Both the position numbers and the translations under genes were made by a program. 64,000 nucleotides of DNA, from assembly GCA_003260075.1 (NCBI GenBank), contig QLIY01000276.1, forward strand, positions 1 through 64,000. Direction: 5' to 3'. The DNA comes from Phallusia mammillata (Eukaryota > Chordata > Ascidiacea > Phlebobranchia > Ascidiidae). Positions 47,509-59,000 of the stretch are shown in pieces (position 1 is the first letter of the stretch; every line of letters starts with the position of its first letter). The notes under the pieces were generated by a model. It searched no databases and was not told where the DNA came from. It worked only from the letters and a program-made list of their open reading frames with translations.

Positions 47509-50500
47509 ATGGCTTCAAATGGATCCCCTCCGAAACCGTGGGAAATAAATCGGGGTGCAAGTTTGGGAAACCTGCGTTCTTCTGCTGATATAACTGATAC
47601 AAGAACACCGCCTCCAGTGCCAGCAAGGCCAACACAACAGGTGATGTTTTATATGTATATATGTATTAATTTGACAGCCAATTGCTGATGGATCGAAATT
47701 TATGTTGACAAATGGCAGTAATAATATGTTAAAAAGTAGTTCGCTTTGCTCATGAACCTCCAACAAGCTGTATTTTTTCAACAGAGGTCATCCTTGTACC
47801 AACCATCATATGGTGGATTAGGTGGGATAGGAGGTGTGGGTTACAGTGGACTTGGAAGTTATGGATCCAGTTATGGGCTTGGTATGTTTTGATGCAAAAT
47901 TTTTTACATCTTTTTACTAGTCATGATCCACCAATTGTTCCATCCATTATTTTGTGCCCCATAACATTTAAACATTGCAATTTCCAGCTTGGTGATTGTT
48001 CACTGCCATTGTGTTGCTATTTGTTTTTCTTACCAAGTGAAATAAACTTATTTTGGGAATTACAAACTAGTATTTACTCATACAATCACCAAGCTTGTTG
48101 TGGAACATAAAATATAAAACCTGAAGTTGAAAGTTCACTATGCTGCATTAGAGTATTGTCTAAAAACTAAAGTTGCAGTAACATTTGCCTATTTGTTTGT
48201 ACAGGAGGCTATGGGAGTATGTATGGAAGTGGAATGTATGGCGGATCAGGTATGTACGGATCTTCATATCACCCATACGGGTCCACTGGAATGAATGGAG
48301 GCTTTACTCAACAAGCGGAGGACAGCACAAGACAGGCCTTTCAATCAGTGGAAAGCATTGTCCGTGCCTTTACATCTGTAAGTTCAAAATGTTCAGCATT
48401 AGTTGTGTGTTCTGTATGAAGCTTAACTCTAAATGCAACATAATGATATTTACATTGAAAAGACATAATGAGTAGATCAAACTGTGGTTTGCCTGGGATC
48501 TGCCAATCAACCAGCACACACAACATTGCTAACGTTGATTATCACTGCGTCCGAGTAATATAATAATAGTAATCAACAGTGCTTGTTTGTGAAACGCTGT
48601 TGATAAATGAGTTGTTTTCAGGAGATATATATTTTGCCTTTGTTGAAATCACCAGTCTTCTATTACATTTTTATGATTTATTTTGTGTCCACAGGTATCT
48701 GCTATGCTTGAGTCCACACTAGGGGCTGTGTACAGTTCGTTCCGTGCAGTGTTGGACGTAGCTGACCACTTCTCTCGAGTGAGGGCAACTTTCACCGATA
48801 TACTTTCTTCCATCGCCATTTTCAGGTAATTCAACAAAATCAACATAAAGAATCATTTTTAGACTGAATACACTTACATTACTTTACTTCCTAATGTGTT
48901 GTGATAACCAGTGTAAAAGAATCATTTATACCAAAAACATTAAAATTGCTTTTGCTACTAGTGAGTGGTTGAATTACTCTTGTGTTGTGAAGTCTCATGT
49001 ACTTTTGGTTACTTTGCAGGTTTATAAGATTTCTATACCGCCGTGCCTTGGCACTGCTGAGATTACGTCCATATGATGATGCATGGGATGGAGCTGGAGG
49101 TTCAGATACAGCGGTAAATAATTACTTTGTAACTTCTTGCATAGCTTTACCTCTTCTGTTTAAATTTTGGTTAATGTATTATTTTTTCAGAAAACAGTGT
49201 GCAACCCAAATTCCCAACGGAAGTCATGGCCAATTATGTTATTTGTAGCTGTTGTCCTCGGAGGACCATACCTCATTTGGAAATTATTAAGAGGAATCAC
49301 TTCTCAAAAGTATGTATTTCTTTATCACATAAACAGACAAAAGATAAACATGGCAATCATTGCTCCCTTTACCAACTTCAATACATCTTACGTACATAAG
49401 TGAAGCGTCGGTTACTTTTTAATAGGGCTGCTGTACAGCAAAACAGCCACAGCTTGTTTGTTTGCAACCTCAAGTATATGGACCACTTACCTAATGCCTC
49501 ACAAAATACTTGTTTTTCTTTCAGACCGACCACACAATCGTGGGTTACAGGGGAAGGTGATCATGTGATCGCTCGTGCTGAGTTTGACTTCCAAGCTGAT
49601 GGTGAAGAAGAATTGAGTATTCAAGCTGGAGAGACGATAGTTCTTGCACCAAAACGTAGGTGTTGTTAATTTGATTTTTACGTCGTTTAACTGTTAAAAC
49701 AAGCAGCCCGACATACGTAAATGTATGTAATAAATACATTTGATTGTGGAAATACTGTACAAAGAATTTAAAGAAACACTGATTTACCAAACATGCAATT
49801 AAACAGAATTTGGTATGAATGTTGTCTGTTGAAATCGGAAAAAATCAAAACTATTAAAACATCCCACCTCATCAAGGGCGTCCACAGGTTTTCGGTTAGG
49901 GGGGGTCAAGGTGGGTTCACTCTGCCCTTTCGGCCGGATGCAAAAATTTTTAATTTCACCGAAAATCACAGGCAGCTGGAGAATTTAGCACAGCACGAAT
50001 CGAATGCAAAGGGACGGCAGACCGCACACCAGCTGCGGACCGCTTCTGGAACCGCTTCTTTTGTAGTAACGCTATATATCATCGCCAAGTATTCATCAAT
50101 TTTGGAGCCTGTCACCCAAGCCCTTCAGGCAGTCCAACTGAACATGTTAGGTGTCAAGAAGCACATTGACAAACTCCTATCAATGTTTTGTGATCATCAG
50201 CAAAATGCAGAAACACTTTTTGCAGAAAACATTGATAAAGCGGCATTGAAGTCAGCCGAAGAAATCGGTGTCACCATATATGACCCACGGCAATGTGTCC
50301 TTCAAGTATTCAGAGCAAATACTGATGGCACCAGTGAGAAATACTATCGCCGCTCCATTTACGTTCCTCACATGGACTCTTTAATCCAGTCTCTGACAAG
50401 CCACTTCTCAGAGACGAACATGCCGGCATTCATGTTATACCGACTGCATCCAGCGCAAATGGAGAAAACTGACCGTTCAGACTACAAAGCCCTGGTCAAA

Positions 50501-52147
50501 ACCATACACCAATTCTACAACTTTGACAATTTTCAGCAGGTCGTCATGTCGTGGTATGACATAACCATAAAAGGAAAATTTCCTCAGTCCGAAGACCAGG
50601 AAGAATTGGAATTTGTGGACTTGGTGAAAAATATGGAACTTTTTCCAGCTGTACGTCAAGCGATGATAACATTACTGACCCTCCCCCGCCACTACTTGTA
50701 CGGTAGAAAGATCATTCAGCACAATGAGTCGGGTCAAAACATGGCTCAGATCAACCATGTCTGACGACAGGCTATCCGGGCTGTGTATAATGAGTGTCCA
50801 CAGAAGCNACCGAATAAACTGCGACAAAAATTCGTTCATCCAAAAAGTCATAGAAAAATTTGGCAAAGACCCACGTCGACTTAACTTTTTATTCAAGAAC
50901 TGATGAACTAAACTGGTGGCTGATTGTTCTTTTCTGTATGATTCAATGTTACGAACAGGTTCATTGAATTCACGAAATACGAGATGATTTTATCTGAAAC
51001 TGTGAATTATCCTTCTTCAGATTTATGTGAGATAAAGCCAGTGCCCGCACTAGTAATGTGGTTCTGAGAGTACAGGAGCTCAAGTTGTCGAATTTTGCGA
51101 TTACGGGTAGCTCGTAGGTATCTTCGTAAATTAATAGAGGAAGTGGGATACTCCCGAAGAAGGGTGATGATCACAATCGGAGAGCTTGACCAACCAGTCA
51201 TCACTCGTATCACCTTCACCCCTCCCCCCTTTCAGAAAATTGCCTATTTTTGCATGTTCCCGCTTTTCATTTTTCATCCAACAATTTTCTAGGGGGGGTC
51301 AGCTGACCCTATTTGCCCCTATGTGCGGACGCCCTTGGACCCCATAATAGTACACACAATCCCGTATTGTGTAAATCAACATTTAGTGTATTAGATAAAA
51401 TGAAGAGTGTTAAAAAATTGTAGATTTGAATCAGTAATGATATTTTGCAGAGTTGCAGCCACGGATTAATGGTTGGGTGATAGGAACAAAAGATGGAAAG
51501 ACCACCGGATATTTACCGACTAATTATGTTAAAATCCTTGGCCTTAAGCGAGGAAGGGGAAAGTCCCCTGCAACGCCTCAAACCAATTCAAATCCTTCAG
51601 CTTCTCAACCAGCTGCAACTACAAGTGCAAAGTTACCAACAGTTTCGGAACAAGAGGTACAAAGTTTAGAATGTGGCAGGCAAAAGTATTTTTATTACAC
51701 AGCAGTAAATGTAAAACCATTCACGATAAACTGTATTATAAACTTTAAATGTAACATAACAAAGTACAATATATTTCAGGTTTTTGGTAGGCTCTGTTTT
51801 TTTTGCTGAAAAAGCAGCTAGTTTTTGACCAATATATTACTTTGTGAAATATGAGGTTAGGTCTTACAAATGTTTACAATTAAAAAACATGCTTTAAAGA
51901 ATAAAATATCAAAAACTTTTAATAATTGCCTCCACAAATGGAAAAACATGCTTAAGAACACGATGAGGTCTTTGTACAAAAGCTGGTCAATGCAGCATTG
52001 CACGAAAATGTGTAATACGACTTTTAAAAACCTCTCAATAAATCATAAAAAGAAATGACTTTTACAACGATAACAATTCCTCGTCTTTTTTTTCAGTGGG
52101 AAAACATCCACAGCAGCTCACAAAATCCTTCGAGTGCTGATGTATAA
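47509..52147 (+). CDS. PEX13: Peroxin 13, peroxisomal docking-complex protein
   Basis: Nine phase-consistent exons: 47509-47640, 47785-47881, 48205-48377, 48695-48825, 49020-49113, 49191-49309, 49525-49655, 51451-51656 and 52097-52147, giving 377 residues (human 403). The N-terminus MASNGSPPKPWE is typical. Residues about 48-105 are a Gly/Tyr/Ser-rich tract (SYGSSYGLG, YGSMYGSGMYG), the low-complexity region of the family. TQQAEDSTRQAFQSVESIV and LGAVYSSFRAVLDVADHFSR are conserved core segments. A membrane span lies at about 221-242 (SWPIMLFVAVVLGGPYLIW). An SH3 domain follows at about 258-325 (ARAEFDFQADGEEELSIQAG to GYLPTNYVKIL). Known role: docks PEX5 cargo with PEX14 at the peroxisome membrane. 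Intron 7 contains the hAT transposon 49873-51337. The gene converges on WDR25 with 103 bp between stop codons. Confidence 0.96.
49873..51337 (+). mobile_element. hAT transposon relic inside PEX13 intron 7
   Basis: The ends caagggcgtccaca and ggacgcccttg are inverted repeats. The flanks cacctcat (49865-49872) and gaccccat (51338-51345) match at 6 of 8 bases, fitting an aged 8-bp hAT target duplication. The element is 1465 bp, far shorter than an intact hAT of 3-5 kb, and carries a broken transposase on the same strand as PEX13. An N at 50808 marks one unresolved base. Confidence 0.88.
49990..50903 (+). pseudogene. Broken hAT transposase (C-terminal part)
   Basis: Frame one, to the stop at 50762, reads TASGTASFVVTLYIIAKYSS, ILEPVTQALQAVQLNM, KYYRRSIYVPHMDSLIQSLT, typical of the P52rIPK/ZMYM-like branch of hAT transposases (domain usually listed with DUF4371 proteins). 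The expected dimerisation motif then appears in another frame from 50703: VERSFSTMSRVKTWLRSTMS, DDRLSGLCIMSVHR, to a stop at 50901-50903. A frame shift at about 50680-50700 therefore splits the gene. The zinc finger and the first catalytic acidic residues are missing, so the relic cannot act on its own. Confidence 0.85.
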
Positions 52148-52250
52148 AAGTTAGCTGCTCTTTCTGTGATGAAAATTTTCCGAAGGTGTTCTCGCCTTCA
52201 ATGATCTGTTTCACTCTCTTCTTATTGCAACATAATATGGGAGATACTGG

Positions 52251-54873
52251 CTACGTCAAAACATGTAATGTTCCGTCCCAGTCACCAACGGCAACCATTC
52301 CCGGTATAACAGGATGACACTGCACATCAACACATGATACTTCATCTTTGACCAGTAGTGGAACAGTTCTCATATAATTCCCATTGTTGTGTTTGTAGCA
52401 GACCACAGTGCCGTTTGAACTGCCAGAAATGACAAAATGTCCATCTTTTGTTGTGTCAAAAGCGACTGGGTATTGATTAACCTGTGATACAGAGAAAAAT
52501 CAGTTGTGCAATAAATGTAATTTCTTTTATATTGTGACTGGGTTGTGTTTACTATCTGTGTTGGTTACTAAAAACTTTAACTGGTCAAGTTTTCTCTGGT
52601 GAATAATTGCAATATTTACCCAAATAATTTTGGGTAACACTTCGGAATTCAGTAGGCAACAGAACAGATTTTGCTCCTACTGTCATAACATGAAACCAAA
52701 GAGATGGAGAACTATATGTAATTTGCTTTACATTGTGTATGGTTCATCCCTACCTCTATGCAGACTAACACAAAAAGGCAACATTTTAAATTACAACTGA
52801 CAGTTTTGGTTCGTAGCATAATGTTAAGATTTTTCTGGTGAATAAATGAACATTTTCCTAACTAGCAGTACGTCACATTCAATATGGTTTAAAAATATTA
52901 ACATTTGCAAATAACAGTAACTGTCTACAATACTATTGTCAGTTACATGAAGCCAAAATAACCATGCAACTTACTGTCTCTAACATAAACTTTACATACA
53001 GTTATGTTCTGCAACTCTGCAGCTCAATTAATATTTTTTACTACTTACAGTATGGTTTTGGTAGCGCACAAATTTGTCAAGTCTGTATGGTTTCTGAGAA
53101 CTGAACCTGGCAATGTAGTTTCCAGTGGTTTGAGCAAGAATATTTGCTCCACTTGGATGAACCACAACATACGGGCAAGTGTACCGTTCCTTAACAGAGA
53201 TAGAAATCATATAAATATAGATTTTAGGTTGCATGGTATAAAGTAACACATTCCAATAAATCAACAATACACTTCAGACTTTTACAAAAAATGTGATGTA
53301 GATAAAGCAGATTTGCCTAGATTGTCCCCAAAAGTGACATACTTTTATATTGATTGCCATTTTATATTTTGCTATTTTTCACATTGTTATGCTCATAACT
53401 TAGAAACAAAAGAATTTTTTTACATGATAAATCTGGCTGGAGAGTTTTGCGCCTGTTCGCAGATCCCAGACGATGAGATTGTGTTCAGCAGATTGTCGAT
53501 TGACCAGGTCACTACTGGCGATAAAACTTGTAGAACCAGAAAGAAAATCAAATGACAAAATCTTGCCGCTCTTGAATTTGTATTTACAAGCTTCCTGTAA
53601 TGAGAAGTTATTGTCAACAAATGTGAAATCATCAAAGTTGTTTGTGTTGATTAAAAACATTTGTAATTTGACAAAAGCACATGGCTTATATTACAGGCCC
53701 TACATTATTTTCGCAATGACAACACAAAAACTGCAACAAGTGCATAAAACATGCAAAGTATTATTTATTATCTTTTAAAGTCTGTGTTACGATCAGTCAC
53801 AGAAAGCTTGTTTAAAATTAGCAACAAGGCCATATCTTTAGATATAAAATGAATGAACCTTGCCAGTTCTCATGTCAAATGATGCTAGAAATGAATTTTC
53901 TCCTCCAAGCAACACCATGTTGTCATCTCCTTTCCACCATTTCCCAACTGAAAGTTGTTCATCTACTTTTAACCTAAGTTGAGTAAAATGACAGCACATC
54001 ATGATTTTTGAGCATAAAAAGCAATGCAATGTTGAATCTCTTTTTTAGGTAAACGATGGTATGTTGTTTTGCAAAAAGTTTTGGATTTTAACCTGCACCC
54101 AAAAACATTGTTTTGAATTTACGGATTTACTTGTTGCTAATTGTGCCTTGGTTGAGAAAGTCAAATACATTGACATTTCCACTGAATGTGCTTGTGAGGA
54201 GCTGTCGACTTGAGCGTGACCAGTCACAGTGTTTTACCGGCGACGAATGATGTAAAGTTCTTACAAGCCTGAACAAGATGATAGTTTAAACTGGTTCTGT
54301 ATTGCAATTTGTTTTCAAATAAAATACAAGTTTACTTTATTTTTTCATTTTTCATCACATCGTACAGTTTTACAGCATCGTCGCTGCATGTTGACAACAA
54401 ATGACTAAACTTTGGACACCATCGAAGACACCAAACTGGTGATTTTGATATCCGACTTGCTCGAGCAACTTTTCTAAGAAAAAAATAAAATGTTACACAT
54501 AACAGTTGCTGAATATTGTATGATGATAACATTTAACTGTAGGTATGAGTTTCTGCTGCCTCAAAGCTGCAAAAGCCAACTGCAATTATAAACATTTAAT
54601 GTTCCATAAATTTACATTTGTTCAAATGTCTTAGTCACAGTGAAATGTCTTAAAATTGCTATTTTACCTGGGTAGAACACTTCTATAAACCCTATCGTCG
54701 TAGTCCAAGACTGTTTCGTCTGAAATAAACAGTTCCTTTACATCGTTTCGCTCCTCGCTTTCGTTATGATTGACATTGTTGGGTTCACTTCCAGTTTTGC
54801 CTTCAATTTCTTCAGCTTTCCGTCGCTGGAATTTTGTTACATAGGGACGCAGCTTTTTGGCTGGAGGTTCCAT
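52251..54873 (-). CDS. WDR25: WD-repeat protein, WDR25-like
   Basis: Seven exons join in phase: 54873-54668, 54473-54336, 54268-54131, 53973-53859, 53594-53424, 53189-53049 and 52481-52251, giving 379 residues (human WDR25 is 544, mainly longer at the N-terminus). After a charged, disordered start (MEPPAKKLRPYVTKFQRRKA) the protein is a WD40 propeller: SPVWCLRWCPKFSHLLSTCS with DDAVKLYDV, PVKHCDWSRSSRQLLTSTFS with GNVNVFDF, SFLASFDMRTGK, NLIVWDLRTGAKLSSQIYHE, and GDWDGTLHVL. The stretch SSQIYHERYTCPYVVVHPSG, then AQTTGNYIARFSSQKPYRL, is specifically WDR25-like (human SNQIFHERFTCPSLALHP). The cellular role of WDR25 is poorly known; it resembles the splicing factor CDC40/PRP17, so a nuclear role is possible. 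It is convergent with PEX13 and divergent from the striatin gene. Confidence 0.92.
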
Positions 54874-56056
54874 TAAAATTGTAAAACGTCTTTAATATCG
54901 AACGGTTTGCAATAAAAAAGCAAAAATTTGCAGCAAAAATTGCTGGTTCTTGCAAAAATTCCATTTGTTTGCTACGATCTTTGTTGCTTCACGCGTGAGT
55001 AACCATAAACTCCCAGTTTTTTTGTATGACGTCATAACACACAAAAGATACTTTAAACTTTCCTAAACTTAACTTGCTTAAATATATTAAAGTTTGCCAC
55101 GTTTTGAGAATTTTTTTATTGATTCTTAAACAAAATAAACGAAAACAAAAACCGGATTGAGAATAAAAAGTGAAACAAACGCCGATTTCCGACTTTTTGT
55201 TCACTCGTACCAAGTTATCGAGTTTTTAAACAGTGTATTTACGTGCTACGAATCGTTGTGAATAAATGTGTCTATCAAAGCAGGAATTTCTTATTCTACA
55301 TCTTCGAAAGTTTCACAAAAGCTTTACCGGCTGTTGCTAGTTTTTAGCTTATCTCGTTGACTTGATGTTTAAGAAAATGATTATAATTTCGCTGCAGGTT
55401 TTATAGCATTTAACATTGAGCTGTTTGAAGCGCAGAAATACATCTTTCAATAATGGTTAAAATGTGATGTTTTGTGACCTATTTTTCGAAAAAATAGTGC
55501 AAAGGAATAAAAAGTTGCACAACAATGTTATTTGGCTTAAATGGTTGCATGTGTAGTATTTTTGTAACAATTTGGTATGCAAAATCTGAAAGTTGAATTC
55601 TTCATTATTATTGTTGCAATAGCTTTTTTGTTTAGATTTTAGATTTAGTCAAAACTAAAACAAAAGCGTATTTGTCGTTGCGTTGTGCAATTAATAGAAT
55701 CCAAAAAATCGTTCTTGATTAACCAGCAATAAAGGCAAAATATTGATGTAATAAACCTACATTTTGTGATCCCTGTATATAACATGTAATAATTATCTTT
55801 TACCATTACAGTTCGCAAAATCTGTAAAAGTTTGTTTGCTGAAAAAATCTTTTGGGACAATTAAATATGTCATCAATTCCAAGAACCACGTTGTACGATA
55901 GCAAATAGAATTTACAAAATAACATAAATGATTAAAACATATTGTGAATTTTAAAACAGCACTGACCTAAACTAATAGGTTTGTATGTATTGTAGTTGTT
56001 TTTAGCAGGACACACATATTACAATCAGTAGGTTGTTGTTGTTGTGCTGCTTCATT
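54874..56056. promoter_or_regulatory. Divergent region between WDR25 and striatin
   Basis: 1.2 kb between two start codons on opposite strands. It should carry both promoters; I see no coding sequence and no clear element. Confidence 0.4.
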
Positions 56057-59000
56057 ATGGAGATTGATGAACCAAGTGGAACAAACAGCCAAGGTGGCGA
56101 CTCGGTGAGTTCTTTTGTACAGAAGTTTAATTAAGTATTGTGAATTATGTGGCTTCAAAAATGACAATGAATTAAGTGTTTGATAAATGTAATTGTGAAC
56201 TTTACTGACAAATATAAACCATGTCCTTTTTCAATATTATGAAGTGGTATGTTAAACAACCTTTAAGATGGATTTATATTTCAAGTGACCTGAAATCGGT
56301 TTGAAATAATGCCCCTTGAGTGCTGGATTAAGGTCAAATGTATTTGAGCTGAGAGTGTATTTTGTGTTGTGTAATTTGGTATGAAATTAGTGATGGGACG
56401 GGTACCAGGTACTCGGTATCGATGGTATCGAACGATTTCAGTGGTATCGATACTCGTACTCGGTATCGAAATATTTTGTCCCAGTTTTCGATACCAACAT
56501 GCGAGTACCGAAGGTCGGTTTACAACATAAAAACACAGGCAACTTTATGCCAAATTTGCTTTGGACAACACAAAATCGGGAAAAAGTTCCACCCGGTTAC
56601 GTATATTTTTTTGGCTATCGTGTGGAGATTACATTTTTCCGCATGTGCGTGTGTGCACCTGTAGCCCGACTATGGTAGATAAATTAGCCAGTGATTTATA
56701 ACTAAGTACAACAATGTACTTAAGTACTCGGTAATCGTACTCGGTACTCGGTATCGAAGGTATGTACATGTGGTACTCGGTATCGGTACTCGCTTCAAAA
56801 CCTGGTATCGTCCCATCACTATATGAAATAGTAACAATGTTATAGTTTTGTGACAATCCCATGTTGCTACATAAAGAAGAATATATATATATATATACAT
56901 ATGTATGTAATAGAAAGCTGTATATAAAGTTGGTGATGCAAATTTGCCAAACTTTGTGAAGTCATTTGTTTATTTAGCCAGAAAATTAAAGTGAAGGGAA
57001 TCTTGCAGTTTCACTCAGTTTTACATTGCATTGAATTTTGACTAATAAAGTGTTAAGTACAGTACTACTGTATTTTAAAAAAGTGAAACTAAATATATAT
57101 ATATAGTCAAATGGGGTAAAAAAAATTTTTGCTGAAGTTGGGGTGGGGGGGGGGGGGGGGGGGGGGATATTGTTTGGTGCATCACGTATCAGTGGATTTA
57201 AACCAGGTCAGCAGCATAATATGCTCTGTTAACATGTAAAATGGGTTTCATTTTTTGAACAAGATGTATTGTTGGTCTGGTTAATGATTACAACATTGCC
57301 GTGAATCCCTGCTACAGCAAACCCTAAAACATGTTTGTTAAGTGATGAAACTGATCAACAGTTTTAATGACAGATGCTTTGATGGATTGTATAGTACAGT
57401 GGTTCTTTTTTTAATCTTTTTAAGGAAATTTAATGTTTTTAGAGGGAAATTATGTGAGTCAGAAGTCACCAAACTCGGGCCCGTGGGTTGAAATTAACCA
57501 TTGAAAGTTAATAATTTAAATTCCGCAACAACATGTAAGCTTAACTTTACCTAGTTTTACAAGGCACATAAAAATCCAAAAATTGTTTGTTACGTCACAG
57601 ACATTATATACTAAAAGTATCAATGACTTTGTTATTGTTCGCGAATAATTGCATTTGGTCTGTTGATTGTGATGCGATAAATGACTATTGCAAGCACATG
57701 AGATTTTTCAAAATTCCACACAATTTACTTACCCACGAAATCACTAAATAAGATTGCAGTATACCTTTAAGGTCCCGACCAAATCGCTTCACATAATTTT
57801 TTTTGATTAAAGAATCATTTTTTGTTAATGTTGGGCACAATACATCATTATAAAAATAACAGAGTGGGAAATTCGAACTTGGTGATTTACTTTAGTGGCA
57901 AACCACACCAAAAAGGTTAAGAACCACTGGTATAGTAACACAAATCAAAATCAATGTGTTTTTTTAATGTAAGATGCATTGCTATAAATTCTCTCATAAA
58001 TTTTTATGTGTAAAACATTAAAATTCAGTTTCATCCCATTAAATGCTAAGTGTTCATAAAATTATCACGATTTCCAAATTTGCATGTCTTTCTGAATTGT
58101 TTCTAAAAATAGTATTTAAAGACCCCGGTATGGTCGAGGACAACATATTAATAGTGAGTAATTAGGGTGGCATGTTTTTACTTCATGTTAATGGGCTCTT
58201 TCCGAGTAGTCTTGGCAAGCAAATACATCCTACATTTAACTAATTTGTTGCTAAAGAGGAACAAAAAAAGGCACAATTCTTTGAAATATTTAAATTAATG
58301 CATGTTTCAGGGGGGGGGGGGGTTTGTTGCTAAAGAGGAACAAAAAAAAGGCACAATTCTTTGAAATATTTAAATTAATGCATGTTTCAGAAAGGAGGGG
58401 ATATGTGAATGTTCATTACAGTTTTGTTGACAGCAAGTTTTTGTGCAGGACAATTAGACTTATCTTGGTTAAATGTATTTTCTGTGGAAGTTACATGTTA
58501 AATGTGAATAAAAGATTGTTGAAGTTATGCAGATATACATAGTTTGTTATGCAGATATAATGTGAATAAAAGATTGTTAAGGCATGCAGATATACATAGT
58601 TTTGTAGATACACATGTGTATTAATAGCTGCAACATGTTATCCACTGGTACTTCCGGATCAAATTCAGATGTAGGAAACAACAATTGTGGCGTATGTATG
58701 ATGGCTGTGTTGTCCTTACTTGTGTTTACTGCATACCAAACATTGCCCTATCACTATTCCAAGCACGCAGAGTTCACAGCAGTGAAGTAACGGCCCAGTT
58801 AACATCTCAGTGATACTCTGTTACCACAGTTTGATTGACAGGCCATAGTGCCAGTGAATTGTTAACAAGCAAACTTGAGGAGATAATTGGTTAACATCAT
58901 TATTGAAAAAAAATGTGTTTCCTAAGCTATACATTATAATGTTGGGGCATTTAATTGTGTGTTGCAGAAACATCGAAAATGTATCTTTGAAATATAATTT

